Below are positions 16,383 to 25,619 of a DNA stretch of 64,000 nt, in pieces; within the stretch, counting starts at the first letter, position 1, and every line of letters starts with the position of its first letter. Both the position numbers and the translations under genes were made by a program. Origin of the DNA: JBGZFC01 sp964631255. GTDB taxonomy: Bacteria > Bacteroidota > Bacteroidia > Bacteroidales > Dysgonomonadaceae. The DNA is taken from positions 1-64,000 of the forward strand of contig CAZVWS010000005.1 in the NCBI GenBank assembly GCA_964631255.1, read 5' to 3'. The notes below the pieces were generated by a model, which searched no databases, was not told the DNA's origin, and saw only the letters and a program-made list of their open reading frames with translations.

Positions 16383-17206
16383 TTTGACAAGGAATAAACG
16401 GTTTCTTTAATATGTTGCGCCCATTGCGCGGGAGTTTTCGATTTGTCTAACGATTGCCAAGCAATTGGCTTTCCGAATGTGATGTGAAATGTTTGATTTT
16501 TTCTTTTAAACATTTCGCCGGGCAAGTAGATAAGCTCTACATTAAATTTCAAGCCAAGTTTTTTGCGAATATTGGCAAAATTATAAAAAAAGTTCGAGTT
16601 GCGTGCATCAAAATAAACAGGAATGATATCTCTCTGGTATTCTACCGATTTCACCACGAAACTTTTCATCCACTCCAAATCGGTAATCTTTCCATTCTGT
16701 TTGCGCGAGCACAACCCGGCAGGAAATGTTACAATTTGGTTATCAGATACATATGCTGCATTGATGGCTGCTGCCGATGCTTTTGCTTGCGAGCCGTATT
16801 TGTTGATTGGAACAAAAATCGATTCCAAATTTTTGATGTGAAGCAAAACATCGTTTACCAAATATTTTATTTTTCCATCGTATTTTTCGCCCAAAAAGGC
16901 AGATAAACAAATTCCGTCTAAGCCACCCAGCGGATGGTTGGAGGCAAAAATAAATCGTCCTTCGGCAGGAATATTCTCTTCATGATGCGCCCGAATGGTT
17001 ACTTTGAACTCCTCATCAACCAAGGCACGCATAAACTCAACACCTTGTTTTTCTTTGTTGCGTTCGATAATATCGTTCAAATCGTCTTGCCGAATGGTAC
17101 GTTTCAAGAAATTGATAAAAAACTGGGGGATTTTATTGTAATGTTTACCCGTTTTACCCCTCAAAACTTTATCTATATCTAACCTTAAATCTTTTGATTC
17201 TGACAT
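16379..17206 (-). CDS. glsA: PlsC-like O-acyltransferase, GlsA type
   Basis: A 275-residue membrane-associated acyltransferase that would esterify the hydroxyl of the product of its partner GlsB, giving a diacyl glycine lipid. The catalytic region is SNHPLGGLDG, with five residues between His and Asp where classical PlsC has four; I recall this as usual in the Bacteroidota branch. FPAGLCSR is the expected substrate-binding block. I chose the ATG at 17206 (MSESKDLRLDIDKVL). The open frame continues to 17311 but its first 35 residues are a spurious hydrophobic run that overlaps the promoter. Confidence 0.85.
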   Translation of the reverse strand: MSESKDLRLDIDKVLRGKTGKHYNKIPQFFINFLKRTIRQDDLNDIIERNKEKQGVEFMRALVDEEFKVTIRAHHEENIPAEGRFIFASNHPLGGLDGICLSAFLGEKYDGKIKYLVNDVLLHIKNLESIFVPINKYGSQAKASAAAINAAYVSDNQIVTFPAGLCSRKQNGKITDLEWMKSFVVKSVEYQRDIIPVYFDARNSNFFYNFANIRKKLGLKFNVELIYLPGEMFKRKNQTFHITFGKPIAWQSLDKSKTPAQWAQHIKETVYSLSK

Positions 17207-17235
17207 TTTGATTTTACTTATTTGTAAAGCTACAA

Positions 17236-17243
17236 CAAAAATA
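17236..17243 (-). promoter_or_regulatory. -7 promoter element for glsA-glsB
   Basis: The minus strand reads TATTTTTG, a perfect TAnnTTTG match 30 bp upstream of the chosen glsA start. This also argues against the longer reading frame. Confidence 0.6.
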
Positions 17244-17388
17244 AGAATTAATGATGAATAAAAGAATATTTCGACAAATAATTTTAAAATCAACCTAAAT
17301 TCGGCTTCCACACTTTATTTGCAACTATCTATTTATGAGCTTTTTTCAACCATTTAATAACTTGTTGATAACTTTTTTAAAAATAATG

Positions 17389-17418
17389 TGTGGAAAAGTG
17401 GGGGAAAGTGGAATATTT
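17389..17418 (+). promoter_or_regulatory. Probable MraZ operator: three 10-bp direct repeats
   Basis: Three in-phase decamers TGTGGAAAAG, TGGGGGAAAG and TGGAATATTT start at 17389, 17399 and 17409. MraZ of Escherichia coli and mycoplasmas is known to bind G-rich direct repeats at 10-bp spacing upstream of its own gene. These repeats run up to and overlap the -7 element at 17414, which suits a repressor. Confidence 0.65.
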
Positions 17419-17421
17419 TTG
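17414..17421 (+). promoter_or_regulatory. -7 promoter element of the dcw cluster
   Basis: TATTTTTG matches TAnnTTTG perfectly and lies 36 bp before the mraZ start codon. No clear -33 TTTG is seen; the MraZ-type repeats occupy that region. Confidence 0.6.
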
Positions 17422-17456
17422 TAATTTTACCGCAAATATCCATCAAGAAGAGAAAA

Positions 17457-17900
17457 ATGTTGCAATTTTTAGGAAATATCGAAGCAAAAATAGACACAAA
17501 AGGACGAATTTTTGTGCCTGCCAACTTCCGCAAGCAGCTACAAGCAGCGGAAGAGGCTTTTTTGGTGCTTCGCAAAGATATTTTTCAGGATTGTTTGGTC
17601 ATATATCCCGGCACGGTTTGGGAAGCAGAAATAGAGACCCTGCGCGGCAGACTCAACCGCTGGAATATGGAGCAGCAGCAACTGTTTCGCCAATTTGTTT
17701 TGGATGCCGAGCGGTTAGAAATGGATGCCAGCGGACGCATTCTGATTTCGAAAAGATACCTGCAAATGGTGGCAATTGAATCGGAAGTACGATTTTTGGG
17801 TGTGGACAATACCATCGAAATTTGGGCAAAAGAAAGACTCGAAAAACCGTTGGTAGAGCCCGAATCGTTCTCATCAAAATTACAAGAATTAATGAAATAA
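17457..17900 (+). CDS. mraZ: Transcriptional regulator MraZ
   Basis: A 147-residue MraZ with two SpoVT/AbrB-like halves: the first begins MLQFLGNIEAKIDTKGRIFV and the second holds LEMDASGRILISKRYLQMV. MraZ forms a ring that binds repeated G-rich sites and represses the division cluster it heads. I chose the ATG at 17457, since MraZ proteins begin just before the first DxKGR motif; an upstream ATG at 17388 would start inside the operator repeats. rsmH follows after 20 bp. Confidence 0.93.
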   Translation: MLQFLGNIEAKIDTKGRIFVPANFRKQLQAAEEAFLVLRKDIFQDCLVIYPGTVWEAEIETLRGRLNRWNMEQQQLFRQFVLDAERLEMDASGRILISKRYLQMVAIESEVRFLGVDNTIEIWAKERLEKPLVEPESFSSKLQELMK

Positions 17901-17920
17901 CCCGCAAAAAATAACGAAAC

Positions 17921-18841
17921 ATGACTGTTTATCACACACCTGCCTTACTCAACGAGAGTGTTGACGGATTGAACATCAAGCCCGACGGCATTTACGTGGA
18001 TGTAACATTTGGCGGAGGCGGTCATTCTCGTGAAATACTGAGCAGATTGGGCAAAAATGGCAAGCTCATCGCGTTTGACCAAGACGACGATGCCATCAAA
18101 AACCTAATCCAAAACGATGAACGGTTTATTTTCGTGAAAAGCAATTTCCGCTTTCTGAAAAATTTCCTTCTATATCATCAAATAGAAAAGATAGACGGAT
18201 TGCTGGCAGATTTGGGCGTTTCGTCGCACCATTTCGATAGTGCCAATCGGGGATTTTCGTTTCGTGCATCGGCACAACCAGATATGAGAATGAATAAATC
18301 GGCAAAGAAATCGGCCATCGATGTGCTCAACGATTATTCGGAAGAGAAGTTGGCAGATATTTTTTACAATTATGGCGAACTGAAATCGGCGCGAAAAATA
18401 GCAAGTGCCATCGCAAAGTACCGACAAACCCGGAAAATATCTTCCACCGAAGAGTTGCTCCAAATTTTTGAGCCATTTACATTCAAAGAAAAGGAGAAAA
18501 AAACACTTGCACAAGCATTTCAGGCATTACGGATAGAGGTAAACGACGAACTTTCGGCATTGTGCGAAATGCTCACGCAAGCCATGCACGTTTTGAAGCC
18601 GGGTGGTCGATTGAGTATTATTTCGTATCACTCACTCGAAGACCGATTGGTGAAAAAATTCTTGAAAACGGGCAATTTTGAAGGCGAGATAGTCAAAGAT
18701 TTTTTTGGACAAGTAGAAACTCCGTTTCAATTGGTAAATAAAAAAGTAATTGTTCCATCCGAATCGGAACAAAACGAAAATCCACGTTCGCGAAGTGCCA
18801 AGCTGCGTGTAGCAGAAAAAAAAGACGATAATGAAGATTGA
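17921..18841 (+). CDS. rsmH: 16S rRNA (cytosine1402-N4)-methyltransferase RsmH
   Basis: Methylates N4 of C1402 in 16S rRNA; RsmI (51823-52506) adds the 2'-O-methyl group to the same base. The 306-residue sequence has the SAM motif VDVTFGGGGHSREIL, the second block LLADLGVSSHHFD, GFSFRASAQPDMRMN, and the C-terminal ISYHSLEDRLVKKF and NPRSRSAKLRV blocks. Its 3' end overlaps ftsL by 11 bp, which suggests coupled translation. Confidence 0.96.
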   Translation: MTVYHTPALLNESVDGLNIKPDGIYVDVTFGGGGHSREILSRLGKNGKLIAFDQDDDAIKNLIQNDERFIFVKSNFRFLKNFLLYHQIEKIDGLLADLGVSSHHFDSANRGFSFRASAQPDMRMNKSAKKSAIDVLNDYSEEKLADIFYNYGELKSARKIASAIAKYRQTRKISSTEELLQIFEPFTFKEKEKKTLAQAFQALRIEVNDELSALCEMLTQAMHVLKPGGRLSIISYHSLEDRLVKKFLKTGNFEGEIVKDFFGQVETPFQLVNKKVIVPSESEQNENPRSRSAKLRVAEKKDDNED

Positions 18842-19172
18842 TATAAAAAATATTAGAAAATCTTTTGTTCATGTTTTTGGAGGAAGTGTTTTGACAGAAA
18901 ATTTCCTTATCAAAAATATTGTTTTCATTATCATGATTGTACTCATCATGATTTTTTTTATCAGTCACCGATATACCGTGTTGCGAAAAATATCGGAGAT
19001 GGAGAAATTGAAAACAGAACTCAAAGATGCCAAATACGAATCAATCACCATTTCGTCGAACCTAACGGAAGCAAGCCGACAACCACAAATTGAAAAAATG
19101 GTAGAAGAGGCCGGTTTGGAACTAAAAATTGCAGCTGAACCGGTTTATAGAATTCAAAAAAACGAAAAATAG
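18831..19172 (+). CDS. ftsL: FtsL-like division protein
   Basis: A 113-residue single-pass membrane protein with a short cytoplasmic N-terminus, one hydrophobic segment at about 27-45 (IKNIVFIIMIVLIMIFFI) and a periplasmic helical region likely to form a coiled coil. Sequence similarity in this family is low, so the call rests on topology, size and position between rsmH and ftsI, where FtsL lies in most bacteria. It should act with FtsQ and the PBP in septal wall synthesis. Confidence 0.85.
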   Translation: MKIDIKNIRKSFVHVFGGSVLTENFLIKNIVFIIMIVLIMIFFISHRYTVLRKISEMEKLKTELKDAKYESITISSNLTEASRQPQIEKMVEEAGLELKIAAEPVYRIQKNEK

Positions 19173-19174
19173 AT

Positions 19175-21367
19175 ATGAAAAACGAAGAAGGCCGAAAACA
19201 AATATTGGTAAGATACGGGCTAATCGTTTCGTTCCTATTACTGTTCGCGACAATGATTATATTTTCGGCAGCAAAAACTATGTTCTCTACCGAAGGTAAA
19301 AAATGGCGCGAAGTTGGCGAAAAAGAGACTGTGATAAAAGACAGGATAATTTTGCCAAAAAGAGGAAATATATTTACCCACGATGGCAAACTACTCGCTA
19401 CCAGCGAACCACTATATGGCATTTACATGGATTTTTGGTCCGAGGGGATGAAAAAAGATACTCTCTGGAAATACGTGGATGAACTATCGGTACAGCTTTC
19501 GAAAAAGTTTCCCGACCGCACAGCTTCTCAATATAAAAATGTCATCCTCAACGGTTGGAAAATGCGCGAAAAAGAGGAACGCCAAATCAACGATTACGCG
19601 GCAAGAGGTGTGGACAAAAGGGTAACAAAAAAATCGAGATACGTTCGCATTATCCGACGCGACGTGTCGTATGTAGATTACAAGGAGCTACGCAAATTTG
19701 CATTTCTGAACCAACGCTCCAACCGAAGCGGACTGATAGCCGAAGAAAAAAACTCGCGCAAACGCCCCTTTGGTAATTTGGCAAATCGCACCGTAGGAAA
19801 CGTTTATAAAGATTTGGAGAAAGGTGGAGCCAGCGGCTTAGAACTAAAATACGACTCGATTTTGCGTGGTGCCAACGGTGTGAAAAACCGCCAAAAAATA
19901 CAAGGCAGATGGATGGATATTGTAGAAATTCCGGCACAAGACGGAGCCGACATTATCACAACCATTGATGCAGATATACAAGATATTGTGGAACGTGCCT
20001 TGCGCAATAAATTATTGGAAACGGAGGCAGAATCGGGCACAGCCATCATCATGGAAACCCAAACGGGTGAAATAAAAGGCATTGCAAATCTGGACCGATT
20101 ACCCAACGGTTCTTATGCCGAAGGCAATCCAAACGCTTTCTCATACATGAATGAGCCGGGCTCAACCTTCAAAACCGTAACCGTGATGGCAGCGTTAGAT
20201 GATGGTATTGTTACGCCGACCGATTCGTTTTACGTGGGTACCGGACTGTTTCAATACAACGGCAAATGGGTGCGCGACCACTTTTGGCGACAAGGCAGAG
20301 ACCGTGGTTACCTGACCGTAACAGAAGGCATGGAAATTTCATCCAATATCGTCATGAGCAAAATTGTTCTCAAAGGATATGCCGATAACCCAACCAACTA
20401 CATCAAAGCCATAGACAGAATTGGCTTAAGAAAACAGTTGAAGTGGGATGTTCCACTCAAGGGAATTGAAGGCACATCGTCCATCCGATTTCCGGACGAC
20501 AAAAAAAACTATTGGTCAAAAACCACACTGCCTTGGATGTCGTTTGGCTACGAAAGCAAAATTCCGCCCATTTACATGTTGATGTTCTACAACGGCATCG
20601 CCAACGAGGGAAAAATGATAAAGCCATTCATAGCAAAAAGAATAACCAAAGACGGAAAAACATTAGAAGAGTTTGAGGCAGAAGTAATCAACCCGACTAT
20701 GTGCAAAGAGACCACATTGGAGGAAGTAAAAAAAATGTTGGTTGGCGTTTTAGAAAATGGAACGGCAAAACAGGTTAGGTCTAAGTTTTTCTCCATTGCC
20801 GGCAAAACGGGAACGGCACAAATTGCCGGTGGAGGCGGATACAGCGGATATTATGTGTCTTTTTGCGGATATTTTCCGGCCGACAAACCCAAATATACCT
20901 GTTTCGTAGGAATCAGAAGACCCAAAGGTTCGCCTTCGGGTGGCGGACAAGCCGGGATGGTTTTCAAAAATATTGCCGAACAGACCTATTTGCGAAAAAC
21001 ATTGTTGCCCACCGAAGAGGTTTTGGTAGATTCGACAATGCAAAAGATGCCCAATCTGAAAAATGGGAATTGGACAAACAGCGCATCCATCTTGTCATCG
21101 CTCAACTACCACACACCCGATTGGGGCAAAACAGCCGATTGGGTAAAAATGAATTACGACAGCAGCGGGTATCAGCCCCAAAAAATAGAAATGAGCCCCA
21201 ATTTGGTGCCAAACGTAATTGGTATGGGTGCCAGAGATGCGGTTTATCTGTTAGAAAAATCAGGATTGAGAGTCAATCTGATTGGTTCAGGCAAAGTGGT
21301 AACTCAATCCATCAATCAAGGTCAAAAAATAATAAAAGGCAGCACAATAAGCATTACGTTGCGATAA
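19175..21367 (+). CDS. ftsI: Division-specific penicillin-binding protein (FtsI/PBP3) with PASTA domain
   Basis: The septal D,D-transpeptidase. One N-terminal membrane segment (about 10-31) is followed by a dimerisation domain and the transpeptidase. The active-site motifs are complete: S330-T-F-K333, S389-S-N391 and K544-T-G546. A C-terminal PASTA domain occupies about 672-730 (VPNVIGMGARDAVYLLEKSG). A PASTA tail is absent from E. coli FtsI, giving the longer length of 730 residues. The gene begins 2 bp after the ftsL stop. Confidence 0.95.
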   Translation: MKNEEGRKQILVRYGLIVSFLLLFATMIIFSAAKTMFSTEGKKWREVGEKETVIKDRIILPKRGNIFTHDGKLLATSEPLYGIYMDFWSEGMKKDTLWKYVDELSVQLSKKFPDRTASQYKNVILNGWKMREKEERQINDYAARGVDKRVTKKSRYVRIIRRDVSYVDYKELRKFAFLNQRSNRSGLIAEEKNSRKRPFGNLANRTVGNVYKDLEKGGASGLELKYDSILRGANGVKNRQKIQGRWMDIVEIPAQDGADIITTIDADIQDIVERALRNKLLETEAESGTAIIMETQTGEIKGIANLDRLPNGSYAEGNPNAFSYMNEPGSTFKTVTVMAALDDGIVTPTDSFYVGTGLFQYNGKWVRDHFWRQGRDRGYLTVTEGMEISSNIVMSKIVLKGYADNPTNYIKAIDRIGLRKQLKWDVPLKGIEGTSSIRFPDDKKNYWSKTTLPWMSFGYESKIPPIYMLMFYNGIANEGKMIKPFIAKRITKDGKTLEEFEAEVINPTMCKETTLEEVKKMLVGVLENGTAKQVRSKFFSIAGKTGTAQIAGGGGYSGYYVSFCGYFPADKPKYTCFVGIRRPKGSPSGGGQAGMVFKNIAEQTYLRKTLLPTEEVLVDSTMQKMPNLKNGNWTNSASILSSLNYHTPDWGKTADWVKMNYDSSGYQPQKIEMSPNLVPNVIGMGARDAVYLLEKSGLRVNLIGSGKVVTQSINQGQKIIKGSTISITLR

Positions 21368-21400
21368 AAAAAACAATATTTATTCCATATCGAAAAGAAA

Positions 21401-22876
21401 ATGAAACTAAGTAATCTATTAGAAAAATGTAAAATAATCTCTATCCATGGCGAAAAGGATGTTGAAGTAGAAAGTATCACTTCCGATTCGCGCCAAGTGA
21501 AAGAGGGTTCGCTATTTGTAGCCGTAGAGGGCATCAATACAGACGGACACGATTACATTGGCAAAGCCATAGAACAAGATGTTTTGGTGGTGGTTTACGA
21601 CAAGCCGATTTTCGAGGAATATTTTTCGCGTGTTACCTACGTGCAAGTAGAAAACACATCGGTTGTTTTGGCTCAAATTGCATCGGCTTGGTACGGCAAT
21701 CCCTCCGAAAAGCTCAATTTGGTAGGCATTACCGGCACAAACGGCAAAACCACCATTGCTACCTTGTTGCACAACATGTTTCGTGCACTTGGTTATGGCT
21801 GCGGATTGCTGTCTACGGTTGCCAATTACGTAAACGAAACACGCTACGCCACCACGCACACCACGCTCGACCCAATCATGCTCAACCACTATCTACGTCA
21901 AATGGTAGATGCCGGTTGCCAATATGCTTTTATGGAAGTTAGTTCGCACGCGATAAGCCAAAAACGGGTTGGTGCTCTTCAATTTAAAGGTGGCGTTTTT
22001 ACTAATCTGACACAAGATCACTTGGACTACCACAAAAATATGCTTGATTATAGGAACGTGAAAAAATCGTTTTTCGACAATTTGCCCGAAAACGCGTTCG
22101 CATTGACCAATATCGATGACAAAAACGGCAAGGTTATGTTGCAAAACACCAAAGCAACAAAATATGGCTATTCTTTAAGAAATATTGCCGATTTCAAAGC
22201 CCGTATATTCGAGAAACATTTTAATGGAACAGATTTGGAGATAAACGGCAAAGCATTGTCGGTACAATTTGTGGGTACTTTCAATGTCTATAATCTGCTC
22301 GCTGTTTACGGTACAGCCATTTTGTTGGAACAAGATGCAGATGAGGTTCTGAGAATTTTGACCACATTGAAATCGGTATCCGGACGTTTTCAGACAATCT
22401 ATTCACCCAAAGGATTTACCGCCATAGTGGATTATGCACACACGCCCGATGCCCTAAGCAATGTATTGAGTTCCATTCACGAAGTGTTAGACAAACAAGG
22501 AAAAGTGATTACCGTAGTGGGGTGCGGTGGCAATCGCGACAGAACAAAACGCCCAATCATGGCGCGTGAGGCATTGGAAATGAGCGACAGAGCTATTTTC
22601 ACATCAGACAATCCCCGGTTTGAAGACCCGCAAGGTATTCTCAACGACATGATTGAAGGACTTACTGACGAGGAGCGTGCCGCATCGCTTACCATTATCG
22701 ACCGCCGCGAAGCAATTAAAACCGCTTGTGCATTGGCACAAAAAGGCGATGTAGTGTTGGTTGCCGGAAAAGGACACGAAGATTATCAGGAGATAAAAGG
22801 GGTAAAATATCATTTTGATGACAAAGAGGAACTGGAAAAAATATTTCATCCCAATTCTACTGTGAGCAAACAATAA
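21401..22876 (+). CDS. murE: UDP-MurNAc-L-Ala-D-Glu:meso-diaminopimelate ligase MurE
   Basis: Adds the third amino acid to the peptidoglycan stem. The ATP loop is GITGTNGKTT, the carbamylated-lysine and Mur ligase central blocks follow, and the C-terminal domain has FTSDNPRFEDP. The DNPR motif marks MurE enzymes that use meso-diaminopimelate rather than lysine. It has 491 residues, the usual length. It lies between ftsI and mraY in the cluster. Confidence 0.96.
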   Translation: MKLSNLLEKCKIISIHGEKDVEVESITSDSRQVKEGSLFVAVEGINTDGHDYIGKAIEQDVLVVVYDKPIFEEYFSRVTYVQVENTSVVLAQIASAWYGNPSEKLNLVGITGTNGKTTIATLLHNMFRALGYGCGLLSTVANYVNETRYATTHTTLDPIMLNHYLRQMVDAGCQYAFMEVSSHAISQKRVGALQFKGGVFTNLTQDHLDYHKNMLDYRNVKKSFFDNLPENAFALTNIDDKNGKVMLQNTKATKYGYSLRNIADFKARIFEKHFNGTDLEINGKALSVQFVGTFNVYNLLAVYGTAILLEQDADEVLRILTTLKSVSGRFQTIYSPKGFTAIVDYAHTPDALSNVLSSIHEVLDKQGKVITVVGCGGNRDRTKRPIMAREALEMSDRAIFTSDNPRFEDPQGILNDMIEGLTDEERAASLTIIDRREAIKTACALAQKGDVVLVAGKGHEDYQEIKGVKYHFDDKEELEKIFHPNSTVSKQ

Positions 22877-22904
22877 TTGTAGTTATATCAAATTGTAAAT
22901 AAAT

Positions 22905-24164
22905 ATGTTATACTATCTTTTTCAATATTTAGACAAACTCGATTTTCCCGGCGCGGGCATGTTTCAATACGTTACGTTGCGCACGGCAATGGCAGCATTG
23001 ATTTCGTTGCTATTTGCAATTTTTGTTGGAAAATACATCATCCGTGCATTGCAACGAAGACAGATTGGCGAAACCATTCGCGACCTCGATTTGGAAGGTC
23101 AATACAGCAAAAAAGGTACGCCAACCATGGGTGGTATAATCATTATTTTGGCAATTTTGGTTGCAATTTTGCTGTTCGGAAAATTAGAAAATCACTACAT
23201 AATCCTCATGTTGGTAAGCACCGTTTGGTTGGGAACTCTCGGTTTTGCCGACGATTATATCAAAGTATTTAAAAAAGACAAGGAGGGACTCAAAGGAAAA
23301 TTTAAAATCATCGCGCAAGTTGGTTTGGGATTGATAGTTGGACTCACCATGTATTTGAGCCCGCAAATTGTATCGCGCGAAAATACCGAAATACGTGTAA
23401 ACAACATCATCGAAGAGGTGCAATACCAAACCGAAGATATAAAAACAACCAAAACCACCATCCCGTTTGTAAAAAACAACAATTTCGACTATCGTGTTCT
23501 GGTTTCTTGGATGGGCGATTATGCCGATAAAGCTGTCTGGGTGGTATTCGTACTAATTGTAATACTGATAGTTACTGCAGTTTCTAACAGTGCCAACCTC
23601 ACCGATGGATTAGATGGGTTGGCTTCGGGCACGTCCGCCTTTATCGGGGTAGCGCTGGGCATCCTGGCATACGTATCCGGACGTGTCGATTTTGCCTCCT
23701 ACCTCAATATCATGCACATTCCCGGAAGCGACGAACTGATGGTTTTTGCAGCTGCCATCGTGGGTGCAACCATGGGTTTTCTGTGGTATAACTCCTACCC
23801 TGCACAAATTTTTATGGGCGACACGGGCAGTTTAACTTTGGGCGGATTGATTGGTGTATTTGCCGTATTGATTCACAAAGAGTTGCTTTTGCCAATTTTG
23901 TGTGGCGTATTCTTCATGGAGGCACTTTCCGTTATTATACAAGTTACCTATTTCAAATACACAAAAAAGAAATTGGGATACGGAAAACGAATTTTTAAAA
24001 TGACTCCGCTACATCACCACTACCAAAAACCGGGCAATGCCGGTATTGATGCGCTTATCCAAAAGCCATTAAAACCGCTTACCGAACCAAAAATTGTGAG
24101 CCGATTCTGGATTATCGGGATGATTTTGGCTGTATTGGCATTGGTTACACTAAAAATGAGATAG
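22905..24164 (+). CDS. mraY: Phospho-MurNAc-pentapeptide transferase MraY
   Basis: Makes lipid I by moving phospho-MurNAc-pentapeptide to undecaprenyl phosphate in the inner membrane. About ten membrane segments are visible. The catalytic Asp pair is in GFADDYIKV, the magnesium Asp in NLTDGLDGLASG and the substrate histidines in MTPLHHHYQK. At 419 residues it is longer than the E. coli enzyme (360) because of an extra loop at about 160-205 (IEEVQYQTEDIKTTKTTIPF), which I recall as common in Bacteroidota MraY. Confidence 0.96.
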   Translation: MLYYLFQYLDKLDFPGAGMFQYVTLRTAMAALISLLFAIFVGKYIIRALQRRQIGETIRDLDLEGQYSKKGTPTMGGIIIILAILVAILLFGKLENHYIILMLVSTVWLGTLGFADDYIKVFKKDKEGLKGKFKIIAQVGLGLIVGLTMYLSPQIVSRENTEIRVNNIIEEVQYQTEDIKTTKTTIPFVKNNNFDYRVLVSWMGDYADKAVWVVFVLIVILIVTAVSNSANLTDGLDGLASGTSAFIGVALGILAYVSGRVDFASYLNIMHIPGSDELMVFAAAIVGATMGFLWYNSYPAQIFMGDTGSLTLGGLIGVFAVLIHKELLLPILCGVFFMEALSVIIQVTYFKYTKKKLGYGKRIFKMTPLHHHYQKPGNAGIDALIQKPLKPLTEPKIVSRFWIIGMILAVLALVTLKMR

Positions 24165-24203
24165 TTTTTTCAAGAAATAAATGGAATAGTTCAAAATAAA
24201 AGA

Positions 24204-25598
24204 ATGATTAATAACGAGATGAATAAGACGGATTTGCATGCGAACGATACTTCGTCAGTAAGAACAAAAATAGTTATCCTTGGTGGTGGCGAAAGTGGCG
24301 TGGGTTCTGCCATTCTTGCACAAAAAAAGGGTTTCGATGTTTTCTTGTCTGACAATGGGAAATTGAAGGATAAATATCGCGACGAATTGATAAATAACAA
24401 CATTCGTTTCGAGGAAAATGGTCATAGCGACGAAGAGATACTCACAGCCGACGAAATCATCAAAAGTCCGGGCATTCCGAACACAACCCCATTGATGCTC
24501 AAAATTAAATCGAAAGGTATTCGGATAATTTCCGAAATAGAATTTGCCGGAAGATACACCAACGCCAAAATGATTTGTATAACCGGAAGCAATGGTAAAA
24601 CCACCACATCTTCTCTTATACACCACATACTAAAATCGGCAGGACTGCATGTTGCCTTGGGCGGCAATGTAGGAACCAGTTTTGCCAGGCAAGTTGCCGA
24701 ATCAGATTACGACTATTTTGTATTGGAACTGAGCAGTTTTCAGTTGGAAGGGGTTTACGATTTCAAAGCCGATATCGCATTGCTTCTCAACATAACACCC
24801 GACCACATAGACCGATACGACCACCAAATGCAAAATTACGTGGATGCCAAAATGCGTATCATCAGAAACCAAAAAATTGGCGATGCATTTATCTATTGGA
24901 TGGACGACCCCATTGTAACCAAAGAGATTGAAAAACTGAAACCTCAGGCAACTCTTTATCCATTCACTTCCAATCTGTGTCAAGAAGCTGCGGCTTACAA
25001 AGAGGGCGAGAAAATGGTTGTAAAAGCAAAAAACGAAGTCTTCGACATGGAGCTGGAAATGCTTGCTTTGCGAGGAACGCACAATTTGTACAACTCCATG
25101 GCATCGGGTATTGTTGCCAAATTGCTCGATATTTCGGACGATAACCTGCGACAAGCCTTGTCCGATTTCAAAGGCATTCCTCACCGATTGGAACAAGTAG
25201 CATCTGTGCGTGGCATACAATTCATCAACGACTCCAAAGCCACCAATGTAAATTCGTGCTGGTATGCTTTGCAAAGCATCAAGGGAGGAAAAATTGTGCT
25301 CATTTTAGGTGGTCAGGACAAAGGCAACGACTACACCGAAATAGAAAAAGTAGTGAAAGAAAGAGTACGAGCTTTGGTTTTCATGGGGAAAGACAACTCC
25401 ATATTACACCAATTTTTTGATGATAAAATAGAGCAAATCGAAGATACAAACAACATGGAAGATGCGGTAAAAGCAGCCTATCGTTTGGCAGAAAAAGGCG
25501 ACACGGTTTTGCTATCGCCTTGTTGTGCCAGTTTCGATTTATTCTTGAATTATAACGACCGTGGCGACCAATTCAAAGAGTGTGTCAGGAGATTGTAA
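24204..25598 (+). CDS. murD: UDP-MurNAc-L-alanine:D-glutamate ligase MurD
   Basis: Adds D-Glu to UDP-MurNAc-L-Ala. It shows the N-terminal Rossmann-like VILGGGESGVGSA, the ATP loop CITGSNGKTTTSS, the central LELSSFQLEG and NITPDHIDRY blocks, and C-terminal FINDSKATNVNS and LLSPCCASFDLF. The 464-residue form starting at 24204 has about 20 residues before the first strand; a later in-frame ATG (24219) is also possible. mraY ends 39 bp upstream. Confidence 0.95.
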   Translation: MINNEMNKTDLHANDTSSVRTKIVILGGGESGVGSAILAQKKGFDVFLSDNGKLKDKYRDELINNNIRFEENGHSDEEILTADEIIKSPGIPNTTPLMLKIKSKGIRIISEIEFAGRYTNAKMICITGSNGKTTTSSLIHHILKSAGLHVALGGNVGTSFARQVAESDYDYFVLELSSFQLEGVYDFKADIALLLNITPDHIDRYDHQMQNYVDAKMRIIRNQKIGDAFIYWMDDPIVTKEIEKLKPQATLYPFTSNLCQEAAAYKEGEKMVVKAKNEVFDMELEMLALRGTHNLYNSMASGIVAKLLDISDDNLRQALSDFKGIPHRLEQVASVRGIQFINDSKATNVNSCWYALQSIKGGKIVLILGGQDKGNDYTEIEKVVKERVRALVFMGKDNSILHQFFDDKIEQIEDTNNMEDAVKAAYRLAEKGDTVLLSPCCASFDLFLNYNDRGDQFKECVRRL

Positions 25599-25619
25599 CA
25601 ATTATTACTAGAAGAAGAA

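Noticed and set aside
16905..16960. Five-residue spacing of His and Asp in the GlsA motif (HPLGGLD) as a lost catalytic motif
   Set aside because: I recall the same NHPLGGLDG sequence in many Bacteroidota acyltransferases, so it is a clade form and not a defect.
17207..17311. N-terminal membrane extension of GlsA
   Set aside because: It would span the TAnnTTTG element at 17236-17243 and is not expected in the family; the ATG at 17206 fits better.
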